DNA of 64,000 bases, from positions 15,236,789 to 15,300,788 of the forward strand of contig JALMQS010000153.1 in NCBI GenBank assembly GCA_024734495.1, written 5' to 3'. Origin of the DNA: Forficula auricularia. Its lineage: Eukaryota > Arthropoda > Insecta > Dermaptera > Forficulidae. The notes under the pieces are model-generated. The model saw nothing but the letters and a program-made list of their open reading frames with translations. It was not told the DNA's origin and did no database searches. Each line of letters opens with the position of its first letter. Position 1 is the first letter of the stretch. Shown here in pieces: positions 51,001 through 61,059 of the stretch. Both the position numbers and the translations under genes were made by a program.

Positions 51001-51675
51001 CAATAAATTCAATATAAGTTAGCCACAACTAAATATAAAACTAGGTCACTTTTACTTTAATTCAGAGCCGCCGAGAACGAGAAGACTCGGGTTATAATAT
51101 ATAATTATTAAAATTTACCAAAAAACACATCACATTAATTGTGGAGAAAAATGTTTTTTTGCTCTATAATTTAAATACATAAGTTTTTTAAATGATAATG
51201 ATGCAAAAAGGTGCCATACCTTTAAAGTCAATCATGACTTGCATTGTGAAAATTACTCTTGCATCGTGAGAAAGCAAGGTAACAATTTATAATTGTAGTT
51301 GTTTCATTTCATATATCGCAAATATAAAAATCATTCAGTTTACTCTTTCTTTAGAGCTATTTCGACCTATAAATAAAACTTAAAGCAATAATTAATTGTT
51401 TTCACAATATAATATGTATTAAGTCATTTTTTTGTTTTTTAATAATATGTGTATAAACATTTATATAACGGGGGTATGCGGTTAACTCTCGGCGACCCTG
51501 TTTTATTCATTTATATCACTATCACTATGAAAACAAAACCTGAAAATGTATAGTTAATATTGAGAAGAGAACAAGATTGTTGGGAGTCTGTAATCCCGAG
51601 TCCAGAATGCGATATCTGGAGAAAACGTGGAGTAGAGTGGATGGAGCCTAACACGAGGCCTTTTTCCCCCGACAG
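48020..51675 (+). other. RGS intron between GGL-region exons
   Basis: GT..AG intron (GTAAGC at 48020; acceptor 'tttttccccccgacag' ending 51675), phase 0, 3.66 kb, AT-rich. Diverged repeat units lie at about 48170-49220. T-rich low-complexity DNA at 50560-50720 includes several long T runs. A small GC-rich patch sits at 51065-51095. No other exon of the family is recognisable; the residues on either side join without a gap relative to human RGS7. Confidence 0.8.
48170..49220. repeat. Diverged tandem repeats in RGS intron
   Basis: The block 'gatata.ttaggccaaaataa' recurs near 48279, 48454, 48617, 48833 and 49145. It is accompanied by 'aataaggttgctatta', 'gaaaata' and 'acatcccacaat'. Spacing is irregular (about 163-312 bp), so the array is old and partly deleted. 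It is unrelated in sequence to satellites 1 and 2. Confidence 0.6.
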
Positions 51676-51851
51676 GTGGATTTTTTGCGTAGCGGCCTCG
51701 TGCGTACGCGGATCAAGGTGTCGCAGGCGTTGGATAGTCTCATCCAGCAGTGTGAGACGTATACCGAGTATGATCCGTTGTTATCAGGGGCGCAGCCCTC
51801 GAACCCGTGGGTGACCGAGGACCCGGCGTACTGGCAGCTCAACGGACCACT
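51676..51851 (+). CDS. RGS7: R7-family RGS protein, exon 2 of 3 seen: GGL domain
   Basis: A 176 bp exon (58 codons plus 2 bases). It opens with VDFLRSGLVRTRIKVSQALD, followed by a 'YTEYDPLL' segment and PSNPW. This is the G-gamma-like fold: two helices that lie on G-beta-5, ending with the NPW motif that corresponds to NPF of G-gamma. Human RGS7 has LDRHRLKMSKVADSL, YLEYDPFL and PSNPW in the same order. The donor is GTAAGC at 51852; the split codon CT|A encodes Leu and leads into the RGS-box exon. CpG is very dense (18 in 176), unlike the neighbouring introns. The 84-codon open frame at 51560-51814 is a shifted-frame shadow. Confidence 0.95.
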
Positions 51852-53151
51852 GTAAGCTCAATTCGAATACCCTTTTTGAACCCACCCCCTCCGCCCACAC
51901 GCACCCCATAGATCCATTCGAAAACGATGAATCAATCAACATTCACCGAAACCTTTACTATCCCAAATGCAAATTCAAAAATTGGTCTCCTTAATCCGAA
52001 AAAGGCATGCATTAATTAAATTTAAGTTGTTGTTTTTACTAAGGTTAGCAAAGTTTTTGAATTTATAAGAATAAATCAAAGAGGGTGTCCCCTCTTGAAT
52101 GTAGGTAAATAAATACACACCTATATAATAAATAAATTGATGCATATATACAAGGCTTCCCACAGCGAGGGGGTTGAAAGTTTCAAAAGTTTGAAAGTTT
52201 CAAAATTACCATTATATACTAAAAATAAAAAAAGTCAAGTTAGCTTAAAGGGTAATAAAAACCTCTTCTAATTCTTTAGAAATGAATAAAATATAATATA
52301 GAGGGGGGAATGGCATCCCTGATATATATATTTTCAATTAAAATAATCTTCATAATTGTAATTAATACATTAATAAATACAATTCTTGTATAAAACAATC
52401 TCAAAAGATCATGTTGTGAATATTTAGTTTTTTTGATAATGAGAAAATTTTACTTAAAACATTTCAGAATAACTAATCGATATTTAAATTCTTTTATAAT
52501 AGAATTTTAAATATTTATTAAATAATTTTATTAATATAAGACTTCTTTAGTCATATTAAAAATATTAAATTTGGATTTTTTTAATTTATCAGTAAATTAA
52601 TTGCTTTGATTTTATGAAGAAAAAAAATATTAAATGCTAAAATAAAAAACCCAAAATAAAATATTTATAATTAGAGTGAAGATGAAAGCATTCTTAGCCC
52701 TAAATGAATAAAATTATGAATATTTATTTATTTATATATGTATGTGTGTATCTTTACTTAAAACACAGATTTATTCATATAAAAATTAATAAAATTGAAT
52801 ATAAAATTTGGAGACCTTTATTTATATTAATGGCGCGAAAAAAAATTGTTTTGTTTTTCTAGATAATGATATTGAAAATGATTTAAATTACCTTTGGACG
52901 AAACTACCTTTGTGGGGAAATACAAATTTCCTTACTATATAACAGCAACTAGTAATGTTCCGATTACTCCTCAAAGCTCTCTCCTCATTTTTAGGGAATT
53001 TTTTTGTTTTTGTTTTTTGTAGTAGGTATTTGCAATCTCTCGAACTCGCCTCAAAATATATTAAGCGATCTGATCCATATATCTCATCATCTCCTTCATG
53101 TTGTATCTAAATTATCCTTTTAAACATAAAATATTATGCTTCATATGGGAA

Positions 53152-53245
53152 AAATATTTAGCGAGAATAAATCAAAGAAAAACTAGATTTGTGACGTCAT
53201 TCGTCCTTCATGTTTCGTCATAATATAAGCTCGCTAAATATATTT
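53152..53245. repeat. Inverted repeat in RGS intron
   Basis: 'atatttagcgag' (left) and 'ctcgctaaatat' (right) are exact inverted copies separated by about 65 bases. The short arms and the absence of a clear target duplication leave open whether this is a small element or an RNA hairpin in the intron. Confidence 0.6.
53192..53199. promoter_or_regulatory. Full CRE palindrome TGACGTCA
   Basis: The sequence gTGACGTCAt is the complete consensus cAMP-response element for CREB/ATF proteins. It sits in the loop of the inverted repeat and 181 bp before an RGS exon. An 8 bp site can occur by chance in 64 kb, though CG-containing words are scarce in this AT-rich DNA. No function can be claimed from sequence alone. 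Confidence 0.3.
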
Positions 53246-53380
53246 TCAGATGGTAGCATTTCAAAAAAAAAAAAAGAAATCAATATATTAACCCATGATT
53301 CATGGGTGTATGATTATTAACCATTAGAAAACTATAAACTATAGGTAATAAAATATAAATTTTTTGTTTTACTATTTCAG

Positions 53381-53454
53381 AGTGGAAGTACCAACTGAGA
53401 AGCGCATTAGACGATGGGCGCTTTCCATGGAAGAATTGGTTCAAGATCCAACAG
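53381..53454 (+). CDS. RGS7: R7-family RGS protein, exon 3 of 3 seen: start of RGS box
   Basis: A 74 bp exon: one base completes Leu from the previous exon, then 24 codons and one base of a Gly codon, donor GTAAAA at 53455. The protein reads VEVPTEKRIRRWALSMEELV and ends QDPT(G). It matches the R7 entry into the RGS box (human RGS7: PSQQRVKRWGFGMDEALKDP then VG), that is, helices alpha-1 and alpha-2. The rest of the box (helices 3-9, which contact the G-alpha switch regions) is not found by eye up to 64,000, so the next intron extends past the window or is at least 10.5 kb. The overlapping 61-codon open frame continues through the donor and is not a real extension. Confidence 0.93.
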
Positions 53455-53629
53455 GTAAAATTAAATATAAAAATATATGTTGCAATGAATGCAGATATCA
53501 AAAGAAATTCATTAGATATACGGGTTATCGATTAATAGATATCCTATAAAGAAAAGTTAAAAAATCGTGTAGTTTATAACATATCAAACATTTGAAAAAT
53601 AAAATATAAAAAAAGTACCCTAAATTATA

Positions 53630-53970
53630 GAGATGATTACTTACGGTTACCGACCAATCATTCAACCAGGCACACCCAATATTACCATCCATTCATCGAT
53701 CATACGCATTCCCTCGAACTGTGCAAGGTCCCACGTAGGAAGTCGAAGCGTCGTGCTGGCCATTGGTGATGTTAACTCGTGGACGTATCAGGAACAACTA
53801 CGTGGGATCCTCAGGCGGAGCTGCTTTTTATAACCTCCGGAAATTTTCCATCACGTGACCCTAAATAGGGAGGGTAGAACGTTCTAGAAAGGTCTCGTTT
53901 TGGTCGAACAAAGAAGGGAGGATACTACACGAGTCAAAAACATGGTCTCACTAAGCTGATGCCCACGGAA
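53630..53970. other. GC-richer island in RGS intron
   Basis: About 340 bp of near-balanced composition with many CGs in an AT-rich intron. A 66-codon open frame lies at 53633-53833 but resembles no known family, lacks splice-site support and is not called a gene. 'tcccacgtag' (53729) and 'ctacgtggga' (53798) are exact 10 bp inverted copies. The distal part holds clustered consensus-like transcription-factor sites. The island may be an old insertion or an intronic regulatory region. Confidence 0.5.
53852..53890. promoter_or_regulatory. Clustered E-box, CArG box and heat-shock element
   Basis: Within 39 bases there are three consensus sites: CACGTG (53852-53857), CCTAAATAGG, an exact CC(A/T)6GG CArG box (53860-53869), and AGAACGTTCTAGAAA (53876-53890), a perfect three-unit nGAAnnTTCnnGAAn heat-shock element. 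A TATA-like 'tttttata' lies about 20 bases upstream. The density is notable for DNA this AT-rich; use as an enhancer or alternative promoter is inference only. Confidence 0.35.
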
Positions 53971-54870
53971 AATTATTGATTCTCTATATTCGTCATCATC
54001 AAATATAATAAGTAAATTTTTTAAATATACATGAAAAAGTATAAAAAAATTATATTTAACGCACTTTTTTAAAAAATTTAATAAATATGTTTATAACTGT
54101 GTAAATGATTTGTTGTTCATGTTTTTTAAAAAATATTTATGATTACTTATATAGAAATTTCAAGATTATTTGGAAAATTTTAACGAATTTATTTTTTTTT
54201 TTATTTAATTTATTTATTTTGAAGAAATATAATCTAAACTATCTGAAATCGATTGAAATTTGGTAAATTATTTTCTATTTAATGTTTTCTAAAAATATTT
54301 TTTTTTAACTTTAAGTAGTTTTTGAATATAGTTAGAATGTGTGTTATTTTCATTATAATATAAATAATTCATCTTTAGCTAAATTTAATCATTTAGTGGA
54401 AAATTATTGATTTTCTTTATTCGTTTAAATTTTATCTTCAAATCTGAGTATATTAGTATATACTTATATTTTATAAAGCATATCAAAAAATTTAAACAAT
54501 TTTATATTTAATTCGTTAAAATTTTCTAAAAAATAAATATTAGAACTGTGAATTACTTGTTTCTAACAAAAAAAAAAAAAAAACTAGACCGATTACAATA
54601 CTTTCCCCATGCTTCGCATTGGATAAAGTAAAAAAGATTTTATAGATATTTTAAGATTATTCAGAAAATTTTCAAGAATTTACATATGTTTTTAACATAA
54701 TTTATATGATTTTATGAATTATAACCAAGTTATATTAAATATAAATGTATTTATATTTAAAGATATATAGACAATTAAATTATTTTCTCAAAATATTATC
54801 ATATTTTTTTAACTTTTGAGGTTAATTTCAAATGTAAATATATATGTTTGGTTTCATTTCGATTTATAAA
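53969..54870. repeat. Two diverged direct repeats, ~430 bp unit
   Basis: 'ggaaaattattgatt' begins similar stretches at 53969 and 54399. Both continue with 'tattcgt', 'ttttaaa/tttaaac', 'aactgtg' and 'atgatttgttgt/attacttgttt' at like positions. The similarity is modest. No gene in either. Confidence 0.45.
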
Positions 54871-55480
54871 TACATTTTTAACTAAATTCATTATTTTTTT
54901 TTATATATTGATAGAAATTAAAAGTAGGTACGTTTCTTCTTTGAAATTTTACCGATTTTGATATTTACTTACCGACACAAAATTACGAAATTTTAAAAAA
55001 TTCTCTTTATTTTAATTTTCATAAAATGTCTAAATATGCAATATTTAACGTCCAAATATGCAACATAAAATTGGAAATCATAATGTCTACAGAATATGAT
55101 TCGTAAAAATATTTGGTCTAAATTTGATTAGTTAGCTAGACAAATACATAGAAATCCGAGAAAATAAATTTTTAGAAAATAACCACAGAAATGTAATTAA
55201 TTTTTTTAAATTCCCTTATTAACAATTCATATGTTAAAGATTATTTTTTATGAAATTTTATATTATCTTAAAATAATCTTGTATGTAATAATAAAACTTG
55301 AGCAAGATGCGAGGTAGGTTTCACAAAAAAGAAATAAAACAAAATTGAGTTTTGAATTCGAAATATTTCAGGTGTAAGACCATAATCAGGAGTCAAAGAA
55401 AACTGAAAATATCCAAAAAAAATTATTTATTATTTATAAATCTTGTATGGTTTTACCATCTTCTTGTATGACACGCCGTC
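54870..55480. other. AT-rich DNA, nothing recognised
   Basis: Low-complexity AT-rich intron or intergenic DNA without open frames, recognisable repeats or exon-like patches. Confidence 0.5.
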
Positions 55481-56565
55481 TAGTGCAGGGTGAGGCAAAT
55501 CTCACTCCCTATTTTTAAGGCTAGATTTAGAAGAGTAGGGGAGTCGCAAAGTGGTTGGGATGGAGTTGGTAGAAGTAGAATAGTGGTAAGTCCCTGAAGA
55601 GGCAGGTTTAGTTACCAACATGTCCTGGACGAACGAGCAGCGAGCGTTTGCCGTCAAAGCGTACATTTGGAACAATAAATCTGTTATCGCCGCACGACGT
55701 GCTTTCCGTACTCATTATAAAATTGCATACCGAGCTACAGTTCCGGACCGAAAATCTATCATCTTATGGGTTTCGAATTTCAGGGAAACTGGTTCTGTTG
55801 TGAAGAAGAGGGAAAAAATACGCCGAAGTGTTCGAACACCTCAAAACATTGATGCAGTTAGACAGTCTATCTTACAGTTTCCAAATCAATCTGCACGAAA
55901 ACATGCGGCTGCTCTTCAGTTGTCCAACCGCACTGTGCGACGAATTTTGCATCAAGATCTGCATATAGAATCGATCGAACTTGATCTAAGTAAAACAACA
56001 AAAGTAACTCCTAATGAAACAAACAAATCCGCCAAAAAATTACCAAAATCGGAAACACATTGAAACCCAAAAAGATATCTCGGACTAAATTAATAAACAT
56101 TACTTTTCAATTTAACAAACAATTAGACGCTGACACCGTGTAGTTTAAGCAAGACGGAGTTTGCTTCAACACTCCCACAACACGAAGACGAAGTTTTAAG
56201 GCAAAGTTTCCCGGTTGCTTGATGCTTGATTTCCCTGAGAAGTAACAGAATGCTCGCCGGATTTAACCCCCTGTGATTTTTCGAGGCTACCTAAAAAAAT
56301 GAAGTTTTTAAACGTTTCAGGAATCTGCAAGCCATGACGAAAACAATCGAAGAGAAATTCGACGTATACCTTGAAACATTTTAGAGAGAGCTAATCGAAA
56401 CTTCACAGCTTAGGGAATGAGGGACGACATTATTTTTAAAACTAGATTAAATAAAGCTTCAAATGATGTAGATTTATAATGTCAAAATAAATTTGTTGTA
56501 TCTTGGACCATTTTTCTAATAATTTATCTTTGAAAATACGATGTAAATTTGCCTCATCCTGTTTA
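55481..56565 (+). mobile_element. Mariner-type DNA transposon, internally deleted
   Basis: Terminal inverted repeats can be read at both ends: CAGGGTGAGGCAAATCTC from 55486 and, from the other end, CAGGATGAGGCAAATTTAC ending at 56561. TA dinucleotides at 55481-55482 and 56564-56565 fit the TA target duplication of the Tc1/mariner superfamily, with a base of uncertainty in the exact edge. The length is about 1.08 kb; full-length mariner elements are usually near 1.3 kb, consistent with internal loss. It carries the broken transposase gene at 55620-56440 on the + strand. Confidence 0.82.
55620..56440 (+). pseudogene. Mariner-like transposase remnant
   Basis: The 5' part is open for 147 codons from ATG at 55620. 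Residues about 1-50 (MSWTNEQRAFAVKAYIWNNK, then ARRAFRTHYKI) form the first helix-turn-helix of the type catalogued in insect transposases. SIILWVSNFRETGSV and a second HTH (SARKHAAALQLSNRTVRRIL) follow. After about residue 125 homology stops and the first catalytic Asp region is missing. Homology resumes near 56145 with KQDG (second Asp, 56153) and SPDLTPCDF (third Asp, codon at 56275), now in different frames with stops, and ends with NEGRH and IIFKT near 56416-56440. It cannot make active transposase. Confidence 0.85.
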
Positions 56566-58530
56566 TTTATATAATTTTGTTTCTATTTTATGTTATTCTG
56601 TATTAATAAAAATTATTAAATTATTCTTTATTAATAAAAATATTAAAAATTGATGACCCGGTTTTCAGATCTTATTTAAGTTTCCTCAGAGTGCAAAAAA
56701 GTGTCATTTAAACATATTCCTTTTTATATATTTGTGTGAAATAGCACAAATTTACTTCCTTCGTATACTTTTTTAGCCTATTCAAAATTTAATTGAAAAC
56801 AAGTGTGTCTAAGAAAGACTCCTGAGAATCGAATTATTCCGAAATTAACATCTGATAGCATTCGTGTTTTTCCTTAGTTTTTTCTAAATATTTCAAAAAT
56901 AACTAAAACGATTTAGATAAAAAATATCTAGTTAACCGTCATAAAGATTAAACAAGGAAAAATGATATTTTGAAGAGATAATAATTATTTTTAGAAAAAT
57001 GTCAGGAGGAAATGTTTTTCTTATTCAGTGTTTACGTAATTCTAATATAAAAAACTATAGAAAATTTCGTTTTAATATTATTGCTTTTTTGAGTTGAAGC
57101 TTACATAAAAATTGATTTATCCGTAATTTTTTTTTTTAATTTCTGATAAATATTAAAAAAATATCCCATATCTAACAATTTGTTAATTGATTTTTTTTTT
57201 AATTTCGATTATTTCTAAATTTATTCTTTTTTCTAAATTACGTTCTTTAACTACAATTTTGGTATTGAAAAAGTCAAAATTGTGTTTCATATAGGTAAAG
57301 AGTAGTGGCGTGAAGCCATGGATGCTGTGGATGCGGCGCATCTCTAAAATTTTAAACATTTACAGTATTTTCATAAACATATAAGATCTTTAAAATTCCA
57401 AATTATTATCCGTTATTTCAAATATTTCTAAAAAAAACATTTTTTTGTTTTGAATAAAATTGTTGCATAGTTTCAAAGGGGAATTAAAATGAATGATTTT
57501 TCCAAAAAAGGTGCGGATAGAAGGTTTGAAGTCCCTGCCTGATATACCTTCCAGTTCAAGGATGTCAAAGACAAGTCCAGACGAGTTTTAGTCGAATAAA
57601 AATTGTTCTCGCTGAGGAACTATTAAAATAGTAATAATAAAAAAAAATCATTGTGGAAGATTATCAATTTCCATTTCAGGGATTGTGGAGTTTAACTCAC
57701 AATAACTAATTTTTGACTCCTACCCTCCTTCATACAAACCAGTATCCGTTTGGGACGAAGGTCCTAAAATATTTTTTTTTTTAATCTAAAGTTAAATTTG
57801 AAAAATAACGAAAATGATGCGATTTATTCGATAAGATTTGCAAAAAAAGCGAAGATTTAAAAAAGTTTCAAATTGATGATTGAAAAGTCACCAACCGTCA
57901 ATTTTTAGAAAAATATCAGGAGTAAATAAAATCACGTGTGTTAATTTCAGATTTCAATCAAAATTTAGTCTCAATATAAAATAAAATGATTAAAAACAAG
58001 AAATTTTGTTTTAATATACTTGCTTTTTAAGCTAAAGCCTACATAAAATTTCGTTTCCACACAAACATTTCAAGAAAATAATTTGGTAATATCTGTAAAA
58101 ATATTTCTTTTTCTTTGTTTACTATATTAGGGTTTTCTGTAGGTAGTAAGTAACCCCTTAAATTGCCTTTATTTTTATTTATTTATCTTGTCAAAATGAT
58201 TTAAATTGTTTTTTTAATATTTTGGAAAAACTAAACAAAAAGACAATTATATTAATTCTCGATACCTACTAACTAAAAAAATTTAATATCAAAATGTCTA
58301 TTCTCCATAATGATTCTTTTATGTTCAAACTAACTTCAAATTAATTGTACTTTTCTCATTTACAATAAAAAAATATTAAGATATTAATTAAAAATACTTA
58401 TTATATATTATTTATAATTTTGAAAGTTTCTTTTGTTCCCTATAAAATATCTCAATTTACTTGTCTGTACTAGAAATTTATTAACTATTGTATTATTGTA
58501 TTATGAGGGTATATTTTTACATCAAATGAG
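56566..58530. repeat. AT-rich DNA with diverged direct repeats
   Basis: About 56880-57170 and 57790-58110 share an order of blocks: 'ttagaaaaatgtcagg'/'ttagaaaaatatcagg', 'tttcgttttaatat'/'ttttgttttaatat', 'gaagcttacataaaa'/'aaagcctacataaaa' and 'tctgataaatatt'/'atctgtaaaaatat'. The offset is about 900 bp. A small GC-richer patch lies at 57300-57345. No gene or exon was recognised, and the missing RGS-box exons are not here. Confidence 0.45.
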
Positions 58531-58532
58531 AC

Positions 58533-58735
58533 AATCGCATGGCAATATCGAGGCCACGTCATGGTTTGGTGGAATTGCGTAGCTGCATGTCTGCTGAACA
58601 AGCTGAACAACGACAAATGTTAGATATGGCAGCCGCGTAGGCTAAGGGGCTCCCGCTGGGTGAACACAACGAATTTAGATAGGCATCCGGCCCCACACAA
58701 GGACACAAGCTGTTTTAGTAGAGACATTGGACACT
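58533..58735. other. GC-richer island, unidentified
   Basis: About 200 bp with balanced composition and several CGs ('cgaggccacgtcatgg' to 'gacacaagctgtttt'). All frames contain stops within about 30 codons. It has no tRNA fold that I can draw, no terminal repeats and no tail. It may be a fragment of a transposon or of a retroposed gene. Confidence 0.4.
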
Positions 58736-58959
58736 TATCAACAAAATATCATTTATGTTCAGGATATATATAACTTCGAAACATTTAATTTATGACGGAG
58801 AAAATAGATTAAATTGAAAATTGATAGTTGCCATACGCTAAATAATAATAATTGAAAATTAAACGAAAAAGTCAAAACTTTTTCAAGACTCGGTAGGCTC
58901 CTCAGATATTTGCAGATGATAGTGGAAATGGCAAATTATCAATCCCAGCTAGAGTTAGA

Positions 58960-59145
58960 TCCAGGGACGTCCTCAGAAAAAATTTCAGGAGGGGGGGGAA
59001 TCTTGGAGTCAAATAATTACATTGTAATTACAGTGTAGTACTTAAATACAAAATCACATACGGTGCATCAAACATGGTTTAGGCCGGGCCGGAAGTCAGG
59101 GCTGTACAGAATTTTTAATTCTATCCCGGTGGGGGGGGGGGGGCA
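58960..59145 (+). repeat. Two G-run motifs resembling transposon ends
   Basis: 'ccagggacgtcctcag' followed by 'aaaatttcagg' and a G run (to 58998), and 'tcagggctgtacagaatttt' followed by 'cccggt' and a 13-base G run (59131-59143), have the same layout and orientation about 130 bp apart. A CAGGGGCGTA..CAGAAATTTT-Gn layout is common at ends of certain animal DNA transposons. I could not find a matching inverted end, so this remains tentative. Confidence 0.3.
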
Positions 59146-60110
59146 TAGCACAACATAGTAAGCCGGTTTTTCAACGCATAGTAAAATATTTATTGTTAGT
59201 ATAATTTTTAGATTTAAGTTAATTTTATAATTCACAAATGTAATCACTAATCAGTTAAAATTAAATGTCACAGATTGGCGTAGATGTATAATGGTTTGCA
59301 GCGTTCGTACGCCAAAACTATTGATTTTACGAAAAAATGTTAATTACATAAATTGTAGGAAATTTTCTGTAGTTTCATTTTGTATATAAATGTTTTTATC
59401 ATGAAATGAGCCGGAAAGGAAATAATGTCAAAAACTGCTTTTAGGTGCCATTTTTCCAATATGGTGGCGCGAACGGCAAAGTTGAAATTCGAAAAAGCAC
59501 ATTGAAATCTATAAAATTGGTCATTTTCGAAACTCCCAGAAAACTTTCCTGGTAACCTCTTTTTTTAGAACCAAATGACTGGGCTAGTAGTGCTTCATCA
59601 AATAAAAACAATTATTTTGAGACTCAACTCGAAATATTTTTATATTTATAATAAATTTCCCGAATAATAAAGATTAACACCATTAAACGAGAAAAAAAAT
59701 TGGCCATTAAATAATCAATAATGTAATAATTTCTCCACTTTTCTATTTGTGCAATGATCCGCTCATATACAAGTCCAGACTTGTTTAAGCTAGCAGGGAA
59801 ATTTCTTAAATTCCAATATTCTAATCATGGCTCTAGGTAAGAATATATTAAATCGAAAAATGAATATCAGATATTTTATCATTTAAAATTATTAATTCAC
59901 CGAAACTGCAAACAGCGAACCCGAGTCTTGAAGAATTTCATTTTTCTCTATTCCTAGTTTTTTTTTTTTTTTTTTTATTTTTTAGAATATTATTTCAAAA
60001 GAATTCAGATTAAAAAAAATATTACAATAAATTGAAATCAAAAAGCAAAAAAAAAGATCCGTTTCGTCATAGAATTTTCAATTTTCGATACTATGAAGAA
60101 TGCACAGTGA
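59146..60110. other. Mostly AT-rich DNA, no gene
   Basis: There is a short GC-richer stretch at 59390-59530, including 'caatatggtggcgcgaacgg', and a poly-T run at about 59959-59976. No coding frame, terminal repeats or exon-like patch were recognised. Confidence 0.4.
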
Positions 60111-60400
60111 GAAAGGAAGGGAATAAAAATAAAAGAGGGACGGAAGGTGAAATAGCAGGCATTTAGAGATTAGTATCAAAAGAGCAGCTGGTTTTCGGAA
60201 GCTGGGGGGCAGACCTTTTTTAAAAGGGAGATAGAGGGGAATAAATGGGGGAGCAAGACCTCAAGGGGTGCCCAACAAAGAGGGGAAACAGGCCCTTGGA
60301 AATTTCCTGTGCAGTCAGGAATATTTCCCTGAAAAGGATTCCAGGCATTCACCTTTCAAGAGAGAGAGAGAGAGGGGAAGAAACAAAGAAAAATATTATA
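60110..60400. other. Purine-rich, CpG-poor segment with AG microsatellite
   Basis: The segment is G/A-rich on the + strand; 60241-60360 has no CG in 120 bases despite moderate GC. An AG run lies at about 60357-60376. Compositionally it resembles the block at 45.5-46.4 kb. An 88-codon open frame from 60245 crosses the AG run and shows no family features, so it is not called. Confidence 0.4.
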
Positions 60401-60703
60401 AAACCAGTTAGGGTAACCGAAAACAGAAAAATAAAACATTCGTCATTATTTATTCATAAAACTCGGATGGATTTATACCAAGTCAAACATAGGGTATATC
60501 ATGTGACTTAGCTTACCTATCACCTCTGATTTATTTTATAGAATTGTATTAAATAAATGCAATACTTTTATAAAACACTCTCAAAACGTTATCAGAATTT
60601 CAATTCGGGAAAATTACTCCGTTTATCAATGGAAATTTGAAATAAACTGCGACGGATCGTTGCTAGACTTTATCGATAGTCATTTGAAATATTATTATGA
60701 TTA

Positions 60704-60946
60704 TATTCAAACCCCTCCCAATCAATGACAAAGGTCGAAAATAATTTTTTCTTTACCCCGGGGCGCAATCACAACGAGGCCGCGTCGAAAGACAATTATA
60801 AATTAAATTAAATTAGGGAACGAAGAAAATATTTTTTATTATAGACAAAAGGATCAGCCGGGATTCGAACCCGTGATTGCGCCCGGGCTAAAGAAAAAAT
60901 TATTTTCGACCTTTGGATATGTGATTGATTGGGAGGCGTTTGAATA
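60704..60946. repeat. Inverted repeat pair of SINE-type sequence
   Basis: 60704-60772 ('ttcaaacccctcccaatca' to 'gcgcaatcac') and 60873-60946 ('gtgattgcgcccgggct' to 'gggaggcgtttgaata') are inverted copies with a few differences and a roughly 100 bp spacer. The right arm continues into the B-box-like segment of the reverse SINE copy; the left arm lacks it. Confidence 0.7.
60809..60946 (-). mobile_element. tRNA-derived SINE copy, reverse orientation
   Basis: Read on the - strand it contains CGGGTTCGAATCCCG, a perfect T-arm stem and loop with a canonical RNA polymerase III B box (GGTTCGAATCC). 'gctgatccttttgtctata' and an AT-rich tail ending 'cgttccctaattta' follow. The tail matches the forward copy at 61136-61187. 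The 5' part differs from that copy (no A box recognisable), so it may be a composite or truncated SINE. No acceptor-stem partner exists, so it is not a working tRNA gene. Confidence 0.65.
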
Positions 60947-61059
60947 TAGATTAATAATAGTCCGGCCACTACACAGCTGCAAAAATGAACGAGGAAGAGA
61001 TTAAAGATTAAATAAAAATGAAATTCTAAATTCATATAGACATTAAGTATTAGCTTGAG

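Larger units (their letters stand above)
51852..53380 (+). other. RGS intron before the RGS-box exon
   Basis: A phase 2 intron of 1.53 kb, GTAAGC to 'tactatttcag'. AT-rich. It contains a near-perfect inverted repeat (53153-53245) and a full CRE palindrome (53192-53199), annotated separately. No additional exon was seen. Confidence 0.8.

Noticed and set aside
51560..51842. Open frames on + (84 codons) and - (64 codons) over the GGL exon
   Set aside because: They are shadows of the true exon frame, which matches R7 RGS proteins and has correct splice sites.
53633..53833. 66-codon open frame as the next RGS-box exon
   Set aside because: The residues do not match the RGS box (no SENLRFW-type motif) and the expected acceptor and phase are absent.
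60245..60511. 88-codon open frame across the AG microsatellite
   Set aside because: It includes low-complexity R/E repeats from the AG run and has no homology or conserved features.
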